Assembly: GCF_002119685.1 (NCBI RefSeq)
Contig: NZ_CP021108.1
Span: forward strand, 682,001-746,000
Source: Bordetella genomosp. 8
GTDB taxonomy: Bacteria; Pseudomonadota; Gammaproteobacteria; Burkholderiales; Burkholderiaceae_B
Direction: 5' to 3'
DNA: 64,000 nt
Both the position numbers and the translations under genes were made by a program. Numbering within the stretch: position 1 is the first letter of the stretch; each line of letters opens with the position of its first letter. Positions 44,454 through 53,540 of this stretch are shown here, in pieces. Under the pieces are notes generated by a model. It saw nothing but the letters and a program-made list of their open reading frames with translations, was not told where the DNA came from and did not search any database.

Positions 44454-47400
44454 TTGGATACAGGCCAGCAACGCGCCGTACGGCACGTGGGCGACGCCCG
44501 TCAGCGGATCGAAGACGATACCCTGCTGACCGGCAAGGGACGATATGCCGACGATCTGGGCACCAAGCCTGGCACGCTCCACGCGGCCGTGCTGCGGTCG
44601 CCGCATGCGCACGCGCGTCTGCTGCGGGTGGATGGCGCCAGGGCCCTGGCGCTGCCCGGGGTGCACGCCATGCTCGCAGGCGACGACGTTCGGCGCTGGA
44701 CGCGGCCGTTCGTGGTCGGCGTCAAGCAACCCATGGAGCACTGGTGCCTGGCCGTCGATACGGTCCGCTATGTCGGCGAGCCGGTGGCCGTGGTGGTCGC
44801 CGAAAGCCGCGCGCTGGCGGAAGACGCCCTGGAACAGCTGGAGGTCGAGTACGAACCGCTCGATCCGGTCGTCGAGATAGACGCGGCCATCGCCGAGGAT
44901 GCGCCCCTGCTGCATCAGAAGGTGGGCAGCAATATCGCCAGCGATCGCGTCTTCCGCTACGGCGATCCCGAAGCCGCCTTCGCGCGCGCCCCCCACAGCG
45001 TGCGGTTGACAGTGCGCTATCCGCGCAATTCGGGCACGCCCATCGAATGCTTCGTGGTGTCCGCCGAGCATGTGTCCGACGACGATGGTTATGAAGTCCT
45101 GTCCAATTTCCAGGGGCCGTTTTCGCTGCATGCGGTGATGGCCTTGGCCTTGCAGGTACCCGCCGCGCGCTTGCGGCTGAAGACGCCGCCCGATTCCGGC
45201 GGCAGCTACGGCGTCAAGCAGGCGGTGTTTCCGTACATCGTGTTGATGTGCCTGGCCGCGCGCAAGGCCGGCGCCCCCGTCAAATGGGTGGAGGACAGGC
45301 TGGAGCACCTGGTGGCGGCGACTTCCGCCACGGGCCGCCTGACCACGCTGCGCGCCGCGGTCGAAGCCGATGGCCGCATCACGGCCCTGGACTATGACCA
45401 GTTCGACGACGTCGGCGGCTATCTGCGCGCGCCGGAGCCGGCGACTTTCTATCGCATGCACGGTTGCCTGACCGGCGCCTACGACATTCCCAACCTGAGC
45501 GTGCGCAACCGGGTGGTGCTGACCAACAAGACGCCCGCCGGCCTGGTGCGCGGCTTCGGCGGGCCGCAGGTGTACTACGCGCTGGAGCGCCTGGTCCAGC
45601 GCATCGCCGTCGAGCTGGGGCTGGATCCGCTGGACGTGTACCGTCGCAATTTCGTGCAGCCGGGTGCCTTCCCCTACCGCGCGGCGGCCGGGGCATTGCT
45701 GGATTCGGGAGACTATCCCAAGGCGCTGGCGCTGGCGATGGAGCGGGGCGGCCTGGACGAATTGCTGGCGCGGCGCGAAGCGGCCCGCCGCGAAGGCCGC
45801 TTGTATGGGATCGGTTATGCGGCCATCGTCGAGCCGTCCATCTCCAACATGGGCTATATCACCACGGCCCTGACGCCCGAGCAGCGGGCCAAGGCCGGGC
45901 CGAAGAACGGCGCGCTGGCCACCGCGACGGTCGCCATCGATCTGCTGGGCGGGGTGACCGCCATCATCGATTCGACCCCGCAAGGGCAGGGACACCGCAC
46001 GGTGGCCGCGCAGATCGTGGCCGACGTGCTGGGACTGGATCCGTCGGAGATCACCGTCAACGCCGAGCTGGATACGCAAAAGGATGCGTGGTCGGTGGCG
46101 GCGGGGAATTACTCCAGCCGCTTTGCCGGCGCGGTCGCCGGGACGCTGCATCTGGCCGCGGTGCAGGTGCGGGACAAGCTTGCGCGCATCGCGGCCGCGC
46201 AGTTCGGCTGCGCGCCGCGGGACGTACGGTTCGCCGGCGGAAAGATTTTTCCGGAAGGGCGCGCCGACAAGTCGCTGCCGTTCGCCCGCCTGTCCAGCGG
46301 CGCGCACTGGGCGCCCGCGCTGCTCCCGCCGGGAGAGGACGCCAGCCTGCGGGCGACTGTTTTCTGGACCCCCGAGCAACTGACCGCGCCGACCGAGGAC
46401 GACCGCATAAATACGTCGGCCGCCTATGGATTCGTGTTCGATATCTGCGCGGTCGAGGTCGACCGGGAGACGGGGGAAGTCCGCATCGACCGCTACGTGA
46501 CCTGCCATGACGCCGGCCGCATCCTGAACCCGGCGCTGGCCGACGGACAGATAAGCGGGGCCTATGCGCAGGGCCTGGGCGCGGCCTTGATGGAAGAGTT
46601 CGTCTACGGAGCGGATGGCAGCTTCCTGTCCGGCACGCTGGCGGACTATACGGTGCCGACCGCCTGCGAAGTGCCCGAGCCGGTGATCGTCCACATGGAG
46701 ACGCCGTCGCCCTTCACGCCGCTGGGCGCGAAGGGGCTGGGGGAGGGTAACAACATGAGCACGCCGGTCTGCGTCGCCAATGCGGTCGCCGACGCGCTGG
46801 GCGTGGCGGACGTGCGCCTGCCGCTGAGTCCGTCCCGGGTGATGGACTTGATCGGCATGGCCGACCCCGAGCCTGCCGGCGGAGCGCCCGCGCGGGGGGC
46901 CACATCGCGGGCCGAGGAACCGTCGGCTGGCGCATCGCTGGCCGGCGGCGTGTCAGGCGCCGAGGCGGCTGGCGCGGAATCGCGCGCGGGCTCGCCCGCC
47001 GGCAAGGGCCGCGGGTTGACCGCGCGCGGCGAGGTGCGGCTGCAGGCGCCGCCGCAAGCGGTCTACGACGTGTTTCTCGATCCCGAGGCTTTGGCCCGTG
47101 TCATTCCTGGCTGCCATGCGCTGGAGCCCACCGGGCCGAACCGCTATCGCGCGGATGTGACAGTCGGCGTGGGCCTGGTCAAGGCACGCTATGCGGCGGA
47201 GATCGCGCTTTCCGAACTCGAGCCGCCGTATCGGCTGCGGCTGTCCGGATCGGGGATTTCGTCGCTGGGCACGGCGCGCGGCGACGGCAGCGTGGAGCTG
47301 GAGCCGCAGGGCTCGGGCACGTTGCTGCGCTACGACTACAGGGCGGAAGTCAGCGGCAAGGTGGCCGCGGTGGGAGGACGCATGCTGGAAGGCGCGGCCA

Positions 47401-47540
47401 GGATCGTGCTGGCGCAGCTGTTCGAGAAACTGGGCAGCCAGGCCGGCGGTCCTGCCGGGAGCGACGCCGCCGGCCTGCCGGTGTCGGTGTCGGTGCCGCT
47501 CTGGCGGCGCCTGCTGCGTTGGTTGGGGGTATCCAGATGA
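44454..47540 (+). CDS. molybdenum hydroxylase large subunit fused to a CoxG/SRPBCC domain
   Basis: The 1028-residue protein starts with TTG, the only start before the conserved QRIEDDTLLTGKGRYADD. Residues 1 to about 800 are a xanthine-dehydrogenase-type Mo subunit: RGFGGPQ at 366-372 and the catalytic Glu in AKGLGEGNNMSTP near 763. An Ala/Gly/Ser-rich linker (about 806-853) leads to an SRPBCC/CoxG domain (about 854-1000, LTARGEVRLQAPPQAVYDVFLDPEALARVIPGCH), then a short basic tail. In the other operon of this window CoxG is a separate gene, so this is a real fusion of partners. RGFGGPQ speaks against CO dehydrogenase. First gene of an 11.5-kb plus-strand operon. Confidence 0.9.
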   Translation: MDTGQQRAVRHVGDARQRIEDDTLLTGKGRYADDLGTKPGTLHAAVLRSPHAHARLLRVDGARALALPGVHAMLAGDDVRRWTRPFVVGVKQPMEHWCLAVDTVRYVGEPVAVVVAESRALAEDALEQLEVEYEPLDPVVEIDAAIAEDAPLLHQKVGSNIASDRVFRYGDPEAAFARAPHSVRLTVRYPRNSGTPIECFVVSAEHVSDDDGYEVLSNFQGPFSLHAVMALALQVPAARLRLKTPPDSGGSYGVKQAVFPYIVLMCLAARKAGAPVKWVEDRLEHLVAATSATGRLTTLRAAVEADGRITALDYDQFDDVGGYLRAPEPATFYRMHGCLTGAYDIPNLSVRNRVVLTNKTPAGLVRGFGGPQVYYALERLVQRIAVELGLDPLDVYRRNFVQPGAFPYRAAAGALLDSGDYPKALALAMERGGLDELLARREAARREGRLYGIGYAAIVEPSISNMGYITTALTPEQRAKAGPKNGALATATVAIDLLGGVTAIIDSTPQGQGHRTVAAQIVADVLGLDPSEITVNAELDTQKDAWSVAAGNYSSRFAGAVAGTLHLAAVQVRDKLARIAAAQFGCAPRDVRFAGGKIFPEGRADKSLPFARLSSGAHWAPALLPPGEDASLRATVFWTPEQLTAPTEDDRINTSAAYGFVFDICAVEVDRETGEVRIDRYVTCHDAGRILNPALADGQISGAYAQGLGAALMEEFVYGADGSFLSGTLADYTVPTACEVPEPVIVHMETPSPFTPLGAKGLGEGNNMSTPVCVANAVADALGVADVRLPLSPSRVMDLIGMADPEPAGGAPARGATSRAEEPSAGASLAGGVSGAEAAGAESRAGSPAGKGRGLTARGEVRLQAPPQAVYDVFLDPEALARVIPGCHALEPTGPNRYRADVTVGVGLVKARYAAEIALSELEPPYRLRLSGSGISSLGTARGDGSVELEPQGSGTLLRYDYRAEVSGKVAAVGGRMLEGAARIVLAQLFEKLGSQAGGPAGSDAAGLPVSVSVPLWRRLLRWLGVSR

Positions 47541-48355
47541 AGCCTCCCGTCTTCGATTACCGCCGTTGCGACACCGTCGACGAGGCGCTGGCCCTGCTCG
47601 ACGAGCATGGTGACGACGCCCGCGTGCTGGCGGGCGGCCAGTCGCTGATGGCCGTGCTGAACATGCGTTTGGCGCAGCCGCGCGTACTGGTCGATATTTC
47701 CCGCGTGAAGGGCCTCGACTACGCGCGTCCCGAGAACGGCTTCCTGGCGATCGGCGCATCGGCCACGCAGGCCTCCGTCGAGTGGCGCGCCACACTGTCC
47801 GAGGAAGTGCCCCTGCTGGCGCTCGCCTTTCCCAGGATCTCGCATTTCCAGATCCGCAACCGGGGCACCGTATGTGGCTCGGTGGCGCATGCCGACCCCA
47901 GCGCGGAGCTGCCCCTGGCGCTGGCGGCCTTGGGCGGCAAGGTCAGGCTGCGGTCGCGCAAGGGGCGGCGCGAGCTGGAGGCCGACGCGTTCTTCCAGGG
48001 CATGCTGACCACCGCGCGACGCCACGACGAACTGCTGGAGGACGTGCACTATCCCTTGCACCGTCCGGGCACCCGCTATGCCTTTGCCGAAGTCAGCCGC
48101 AGGCATGGGGATTTCGCCATTGTGGCCTGCGCCGCCGTGGTCGGCGAACGCGAGATACGGCTGGCGGTGGGCGGCGTCTCCGACCGGCCGCGCGTGTTGA
48201 CCTTGCCGCGGCTGGCGGCGAGCGAGCTGGCGAGCGCCATCAACGATTTTGCGTGGCAGCTGGATGCCCAGGACGATCCGCATGCCAGCGCGGTGTATCG
48301 CCGCCACCTGGTGCGCAACCTGGGACGGCGCGTGATAGAGGAAGCGACCCGATGA
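47537..48355 (+). CDS. molybdenum hydroxylase FAD subunit (CoxM-like)
   Basis: The 272-residue protein has VLAGGQSLMAVLNMR and RNRGTVCGSVAHADPSAELPL, the two FAD-binding signatures, and a complete C-terminal flavoprotein domain. The ATG at 47537 overlaps the stop of the Mo-subunit gene (ATGA), and its stop overlaps the Fe-S gene by 4 bp. Confidence 0.94.
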   Translation: MKPPVFDYRRCDTVDEALALLDEHGDDARVLAGGQSLMAVLNMRLAQPRVLVDISRVKGLDYARPENGFLAIGASATQASVEWRATLSEEVPLLALAFPRISHFQIRNRGTVCGSVAHADPSAELPLALAALGGKVRLRSRKGRRELEADAFFQGMLTTARRHDELLEDVHYPLHRPGTRYAFAEVSRRHGDFAIVACAAVVGEREIRLAVGGVSDRPRVLTLPRLAASELASAINDFAWQLDAQDDPHASAVYRRHLVRNLGRRVIEEATR

Positions 48356-48960
48356 AAGCTCTGGACCGGGGACAGCGCGACACCATCGCCATCACCCTGA
48401 ACGGCAAGGCGCGCACGGGCGCGTGCGACAACCGCACCTTGTTGGCGGACTTCCTGCGCCACGAACTGGGCGCGACCGGCACCCACGTCGGCTGCGAACA
48501 CGGCGTCTGCGGCGCCTGCACGGTGCAGGTCGAAGGCGTGGCGGTGCGGTCCTGCATGATGCTGGCGGTGCAGGCCGAAGGCCTGAACGTGGACACCGTG
48601 GAAGGGTTGGCGCGCAAGCACGCGCGTGACGCGGCGGTGCACGCGGCGCACGGCACGAATGCCACGAATACCACGAATGCCACGAATGCCAGCAATGTCG
48701 CGGACGCGATGGGCGACCTGCAGGCCGCTTTCAAGCGGAACCACGCGCTGCAATGCGGTTTCTGCACATCCGGAATACTGATGACTTGCGATGACTTCCT
48801 GGCACGCGTACCCGATCCGACCGAGCAGCAGGTCAGGGAAACCCTGTCGGGACATCTGTGCCGGTGCACCGGCTACACCAATATCGTCCGCGCGGTGATG
48901 GAGACCGCGCGCGACCGCCTGGCCAGGCCCCGCCTTGCCGGAGGTGACGCAAATGCTTGA
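48352..48960 (+). CDS. molybdenum hydroxylase [2Fe-2S] subunit with Asn/Thr-repeat insertion
   Basis: The 202-residue protein carries both clusters: Cys48, 53, 56, 68 and Cys135, 138, 170, 172. It is about 30 residues longer than the CoxS-like protein of the other operon. The extra segment (about residues 88-120) separates the two cluster domains and contains the run GTNATNTTNATNASN, encoded by five 9-bp repeats. The ferredoxin-type and C-terminal cluster motifs are intact, so it should be functional. Its stop overlaps the acyl-CoA ligase start by 8 bp. Confidence 0.93.
   Translation: MKALDRGQRDTIAITLNGKARTGACDNRTLLADFLRHELGATGTHVGCEHGVCGACTVQVEGVAVRSCMMLAVQAEGLNVDTVEGLARKHARDAAVHAAHGTNATNTTNATNASNVADAMGDLQAAFKRNHALQCGFCTSGILMTCDDFLARVPDPTEQQVRETLSGHLCRCTGYTNIVRAVMETARDRLARPRLAGGDANA
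48655..48699 (+). repeat. in-frame 9-bp tandem repeat in the Fe-S subunit gene
   Basis: Five consecutive 9-bp units run from 48655 to 48699: three are ACGAATGCC, one ACGAATACC and one AGCAATGTC. They encode (Thr/Ser)-Asn-(Ala/Thr/Val) tripeptides. Being a multiple of three, gain or loss of units would leave the frame intact. Confidence 0.9.
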
Positions 48961-50488
48961 TCTGGGACGCACCTTCCTGCAAAGCGTGGAGCGCAGTCCG
49001 ACCGCCCTGGCCATCGTCGACGGCGCGGTGCGGCGCAGCTACGGCGAGTGGCATGAAGACGTGCGGGCCGCCGCCGCCGGACTGGCCGGCCTGGGACTGG
49101 CGCGCGGCGATCATCTGTTGATGGTGCTACGCAATCGCTGGGAGGCGGCCACCCTGCACTGGGCCTGCCAGTTCCTGGGCGTGATCGCGACGCCGCTGAA
49201 CTGGCGCGCCAAGGGCGACGAGATCGAATACTGCCTGCGCGATTCGGGTGCCCGCGCAATCGCATACGAGAGCGTCAGCGCCGACGCGGTGGCGCTGTCG
49301 CCCGCCGCGAGCGCCTTGCCGCGCATCGTGGTGGGCGACGATGCCGGTCCGGGGCTGGCGTTCGCCGAGTTGCTGCGCGGCGGTGCTGCCGCGGCGGATG
49401 CGGACACGCCACGGGCGAGCGCCGAGGACGTATCGCTCATGCTGTATACCTCGGGGACCACCGGCAAGCCCAAGGGCGTGCCGCGCCGGCACCGCCAGGA
49501 GCGCGCCGCCGCGCTGGCACACGTCGCGCAGAATACCTACCGGGTCGGCGAACGCACGCTGGGCGTCATGCCGCTGTATCACACCATGGGCGTGCGCTCG
49601 CTGCTGTCCATGGCGCTGGTCGACGGCGTGTTCGTCTGCATACCCAGGTACGATCCCGCGGCGGTGCTGCGCGCCATCCAGGATGAAGCCATCACCACGC
49701 TGTACCTGGTCCCCACGCTGTATCACGACATCCTGGGCCACGAGGATTTTTCGCGCACCGACATATCGTCGGTGCGCAAGATCGGCTTCGCCGGCGCGCC
49801 CATGCACGACGCGCTGCTCAAGCGGCTGGACGCGGCGTTCCGGCCCACGCTGTTCGCCAATCACTACGGGTCGTCGGAGGTCTATACCTGCACGGTCAAC
49901 CAGGACGCGGCGCGCAAGGCCGGCTGCGCGGGCCGTGCCGGCATCAATACCCGCATTCGCGTGGTGCGGCTGGATGCTGCCGGGCCGGACGAGCTGGCGC
50001 GCCAGGGCGAAGAAGGACAGATCATCGCCGACCTGGCCGGGGACGAAGCCTTCGAAGGCTATTGGAATCGCCCGGACGCCGATGCCAAGGCCCTGCGCGG
50101 CGGCTGGTATTTCACGGGAGATACCGGCTATCTCGACGCCGACGGCGATCTCTACGTGACCGGCCGGGTCGACGACATGATCATCTCCGGCGGCGAAAAC
50201 ATATCGCCCGTGGAAATCGAATCGTTGCTGTCGCTGCATCCGGCGGTCGACGAGGTCGCCGTCGTGGGCTTGCCGGACGAGCGCTGGGGCCAGCGGGTCG
50301 TCGCCTTCGTCAAGCGCCGCCAGCCGGTGGATGCCGCGGCGCTGGACGCCCATTGTCGGGAGTCCGACCTGGTCAATTTCAAACGCCCGCGCGACTACGT
50401 CTTCGTGCGGGGCATACCCAAATCGCCCGTGGGCAAAATCCTGCGCCGCCTGCTGGTGGCCGGGGAGTTCGAGCGGGATCCATCCTGA
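48953..50488 (+). CDS. AMP-dependent acyl-CoA synthetase/ligase
   Basis: The 511-residue protein is an ANL-superfamily ligase activating a carboxylic acid to its CoA thioester with ATP. Motifs are LMLYTSGTTGKPKGVP (about residues 163-178), NHYGSSE, YFTGDTGYLDADGDLYVTGRVDDMIISGGENISPVEIE (hinge region) and the catalytic Lys in PKSPVGKILRR near the end. GGAGGTG precedes the ATG at 48953; a TTG further upstream is less likely. The substrate is probably the acid hydroxylated by the preceding Mo enzyme. Confidence 0.93.
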   Translation: MLDLGRTFLQSVERSPTALAIVDGAVRRSYGEWHEDVRAAAAGLAGLGLARGDHLLMVLRNRWEAATLHWACQFLGVIATPLNWRAKGDEIEYCLRDSGARAIAYESVSADAVALSPAASALPRIVVGDDAGPGLAFAELLRGGAAAADADTPRASAEDVSLMLYTSGTTGKPKGVPRRHRQERAAALAHVAQNTYRVGERTLGVMPLYHTMGVRSLLSMALVDGVFVCIPRYDPAAVLRAIQDEAITTLYLVPTLYHDILGHEDFSRTDISSVRKIGFAGAPMHDALLKRLDAAFRPTLFANHYGSSEVYTCTVNQDAARKAGCAGRAGINTRIRVVRLDAAGPDELARQGEEGQIIADLAGDEAFEGYWNRPDADAKALRGGWYFTGDTGYLDADGDLYVTGRVDDMIISGGENISPVEIESLLSLHPAVDEVAVVGLPDERWGQRVVAFVKRRQPVDAAALDAHCRESDLVNFKRPRDYVFVRGIPKSPVGKILRRLLVAGEFERDPS

Positions 50489-50529
50489 TCCCGGAACCGG
50501 ACCGCAACCATTCATTCAGGAGAGTATCC

Positions 50530-51336
50530 GTGTCTACCTTGAACCATCCGGCCCACCATCTGCTCGCCGATCTCGACGGTTTCCGCGTGGAGATCGACGA
50601 ATCCCGCCAGCGCGCCGACATCGTGCTGGCGCGCCCGCCGTTCAACATCATCGCCATGCCGCAGCGCGATCAGCTGCGCCTGGTATTCGAAGCGCTGGAC
50701 GAAAACGATGCGGTGCGGGTGATCGTGCTGCGGGCCGAGGGCGAGCACTTTTCCAGCGGCGGAGATATCAAGGGCTTCCTGGCGGCGTCGCCGGAACATG
50801 TCTCCCAACTGGCCTGGAATATCGCCGCGCCGGCGCGCTGCGGCAAGCCGGTGATCGCCGCCAACCGTGGCTATTGTTTCGGCGTGGGCTTCGAGATCTC
50901 CCTGGCTTGCGATTTCCGCATCGTGACCGACACCACGCGCTATGCGCTGCCCGAGCAGAAACTGGGCCAGATTCCGGGGTCCGGCGGTTCGGCCCGCTTG
51001 CAGAAGATGGTCGGCATCACGCGCACCAAGGACGTCGTCATGCGTTCGCGCCGCATCCCGGGTAAGCAGGCCTACGACTGGGGGATCGCCACGGAGTGCG
51101 TGCCCGATGCCGAACTGGAAGCCGCCACCGACCGGCTGGTCGAAGAGCTGATCGGCTTTTCGCCACTCGCCCAGCGGACGGCCAAGAAATTGTTGAACGA
51201 CACGGAGGACTCCACGCTTTCCATCGCCATCGAGCTGGAGGGACACTGCTACAGCCGCCTGCGCAGCTCCGACGATTTCCGAGAAGGGGTGGAAGCCTTC
51301 CACGGCAAGCGTGCGCCGGTTTTCAAAGGCAGTTGA
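50530..51336 (+). CDS. enoyl-CoA hydratase/isomerase family protein
   Basis: The 268-residue crotonase-fold protein starts at a GTG preceded by AGGAGA. Oxyanion-hole segments are FSSGGDIKGF and GYCFGVGFEISLACD. Both acid-base Glu positions of hydratases appear filled (FEISL and LPEQKLGQIPGSGGSARL), so hydratase, hydrolase or ring-cleaving activity is possible. It follows the ligase gene and precedes the importer genes of the operon, consistent with beta-oxidation-like processing of the CoA thioester. Confidence 0.9.
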   Translation: MSTLNHPAHHLLADLDGFRVEIDESRQRADIVLARPPFNIIAMPQRDQLRLVFEALDENDAVRVIVLRAEGEHFSSGGDIKGFLAASPEHVSQLAWNIAAPARCGKPVIAANRGYCFGVGFEISLACDFRIVTDTTRYALPEQKLGQIPGSGGSARLQKMVGITRTKDVVMRSRRIPGKQAYDWGIATECVPDAELEAATDRLVEELIGFSPLAQRTAKKLLNDTEDSTLSIAIELEGHCYSRLRSSDDFREGVEAFHGKRAPVFKGS

Positions 51337-51434
51337 TGGGCGCCGCCCGGTATGGGCGGCATGACGATATAACGCAGGATCGACCGGCGCGCCTCCTGGC
51401 CGCCGGCCTGCATAAAACGACAAGGAGACATCGC

Positions 51435-52625
51435 ATGAACACCACGCAACGCAAGTTCCCCCTGCATATGGCCGCGGCCATGGTGATGGCGCTGGGCGCG
51501 CAGGGCGCACTGGCGCAGGATACGCAGCCGATACGAGTTGGCGTCGTCACCCCGCTGTCCGGCACCTACGCGCCCATCGGCGCTCAGGTGAAGATGGGCC
51601 TGGACATGGCCTTGGCCGAGATCAACGCCGCCGGCGGCATCATGGGCCGCAAGGTCGAATTGATGTATGAGGATGAAGAGGCCAATCCCCAGGTCGCGGT
51701 GCAGAAGGCCGAGAAGCTGTTCCAGCAGAGCAAGGTCGATTTCCTGACCGGCACGGTGAATTCCGGATCGACGTTGGCGGTTGGCCAGGTGGCCGAACGC
51801 AACAACAAGCTGATCGCCACGACGGTGTCCTTTTCCGACGCCATCACCGGCGACAAGTGCTCGCCCAACGTGTTCCGGGTGAACGCGAAGGCGGGCCAGC
51901 AATCGGTCGCGCTGGCCGCCTGGCTCGCCAAGGAGAAGCCGGGCGCCTCGCTGTTCCTGCTGGGACCGGACTATGAAATGGGCCGTAGCACGGTGGCGGC
52001 GTTCAAGAGCGCCGCCGAGCAGCGCGGCATCAAGCCGGTGGGCGACCTGTTCGCACCGCTCGACAGCAAGGACTATTCGAGCTACTTCGGCCAGATACGC
52101 GCGGCGCGGCCTCAGGTTTTCTACACGTCGACGGCGGGCAACGACACCGTGCGCCTGTTCAGCCAGATGAGCGAATACGGCATGAACAAGAACCTGACCA
52201 TGGTCGGCGTGTCCGGCGCGATCACCGCGCAGAACATCAAGGCCATCGGCAAGAACGCGGAAGGCTTCGTCACCGGCGTCGGCTACTCGCCCGAAATCGA
52301 CACGCCCGAGAACAAGCAGTTCGTCGACAAGTTCAAGCAGGCGAACAAGGTCCTGCCCGATCTGTACGGTGCCGATTCCTACGGCGTGCTGTACTTCTAC
52401 AAGGCCGCCGTCGAAAAGGCACAGAGCACCGACACCGCCAAGGTCCGCAAGGCCATGGAAGGACTGGAATGGGATACGCCGCAAGGCCGCAAGACCATGC
52501 GGGCGGCCGATCACCAGGCGATCCAGGACATGTACGTGGTGCGCATCCAGAACGGCAACTTCACCATCGTCAGCAAGGTCGACGGCAAGGACGCCATCGA
52601 TGCCAGCGTCTGCAAGCGCTGGTAG
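51435..52625 (+). CDS. branched-chain-amino-acid-type ABC substrate-binding protein
   Basis: The 396-residue protein has a signal peptide (cleavage near GALAQ, residue 27) and a Peripla_BP_6 domain starting IRVGVVTPLSGTYAPIGAQVKMGLDMALAEINAAGGIMGRKVELMYEDEEANPQVAV. Members of this group often bind aromatic acids rather than leucine. AAGGAGA lies before the ATG. Located directly downstream of the ligase and hydratase genes, it probably supplies the pathway substrate. Confidence 0.94.
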   Translation: MNTTQRKFPLHMAAAMVMALGAQGALAQDTQPIRVGVVTPLSGTYAPIGAQVKMGLDMALAEINAAGGIMGRKVELMYEDEEANPQVAVQKAEKLFQQSKVDFLTGTVNSGSTLAVGQVAERNNKLIATTVSFSDAITGDKCSPNVFRVNAKAGQQSVALAAWLAKEKPGASLFLLGPDYEMGRSTVAAFKSAAEQRGIKPVGDLFAPLDSKDYSSYFGQIRAARPQVFYTSTAGNDTVRLFSQMSEYGMNKNLTMVGVSGAITAQNIKAIGKNAEGFVTGVGYSPEIDTPENKQFVDKFKQANKVLPDLYGADSYGVLYFYKAAVEKAQSTDTAKVRKAMEGLEWDTPQGRKTMRAADHQAIQDMYVVRIQNGNFTIVSKVDGKDAIDASVCKRW

Positions 52626-52646
52626 GCCCGGTTCACGAGGAATGCC

Positions 52647-53540
52647 ATGAACGCCTTGTTCGAAAGCCTGCAGTTCGTCTACGCCCCGCAGGTCGTCAAC
52701 GGCCTGTCGCTGGGCGTGGCCGTGATATTGATGGCGCTGGGGCTGACCATCATCTTCGGCCTGCTCGACGTCATCAATATGGCGCACGGCGAGTTCTACG
52801 CGCTGGGGGCTTACCTGGGCATGTCGCTGCTGGCGATGGGCGTGGACTTCTGGGTCGCGCTGGTACTGGTGCCGCTAGTCATGCTGCCCATCGGCTACCT
52901 GACCGAGCGTGCGCTGATCCAGCGCGTGTTCCACCACAAGGACCGCCATATCCTGACGCTGCTGCTGACCTTCGGCATGGCGATCGTGCTGGAAGACCTG
53001 TTCAAGCTGGCCTACGGTCCCAATCCCCTGCGTCCGGATGCGCCCATCACCGGCGCGACCGAGCTGTTCGGGATGATCTTCCCCACCTACCGCCTGTTCC
53101 TGATGGGCGTGGGCGTGGCGATCGTGGCGGCGGTCTGGTGGGTGGTCTACCGCACCCGCCTGGGGGCGATGGTGCGGGCCGCCGCCTACGACCGCAACAT
53201 GGCCGCCTCGCTGGGTATTCCGGTGCTGCGGGTCTATGCGGCCACCTTCGCCTTCGGCGTCGCGCTGGCCGGACTGGCGGGCGTGCTGCTGGCGCCGGTG
53301 TATTCGGTGTTTCCGACCATGGGCAAGGATTTCATCCTGATGGCCTTCTCCGTGGTCATCGTGGGCGGGCTGGGCAGCATCAAGGGCGCGATCATCGCCG
53401 GCTTGCTGCTGACCCAGGTCCAGGCCTTGTCCAGCCTGTATATCTCGCCGGTGTGGTCGGATCCCTTGCTGTTCGGCATCATGGTGCTGGTCCTGATGTT
53501 CCGTCCGCAAGGTCTGTTCGGGAGGCTGGGCCATGGCTGA
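52647..53540 (+). CDS. branched-chain-type ABC transporter permease, LivH-like
   Basis: The 297-residue protein has about eight membrane helices and the LivH pattern (NGLSLGVAVILMALGLTIIFGLLDVINMAHGEFYALGAYLG). It starts 21 bp after the binding-protein gene and overlaps the LivM-like gene by 8 bp. Confidence 0.95.
   Translation: MNALFESLQFVYAPQVVNGLSLGVAVILMALGLTIIFGLLDVINMAHGEFYALGAYLGMSLLAMGVDFWVALVLVPLVMLPIGYLTERALIQRVFHHKDRHILTLLLTFGMAIVLEDLFKLAYGPNPLRPDAPITGATELFGMIFPTYRLFLMGVGVAIVAAVWWVVYRTRLGAMVRAAAYDRNMAASLGIPVLRVYAATFAFGVALAGLAGVLLAPVYSVFPTMGKDFILMAFSVVIVGGLGSIKGAIIAGLLLTQVQALSSLYISPVWSDPLLFGIMVLVLMFRPQGLFGRLGHG

Noticed and set aside
43488..46694. 1068-codon open frame on the minus strand
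   Set aside because: It lies opposite the AraC and Mo-subunit genes, is rich in Arg, Gly, His and Gln, and has no domain; it is a high-GC shadow.
48655..48699. CRISPR-like repeat
   Set aside because: Units are only 9 bp, contiguous, in frame within a coding region and without spacers; no cas gene is present.
37411..48960. Aerobic CO dehydrogenase (coxMSL) annotation for the two operons
   Set aside because: Subunits are homologous, but neither large subunit has the form I AYxCSFR loop; they read VRGAGYPQ and VRGFGGPQ, and neighbours point to organic acids.
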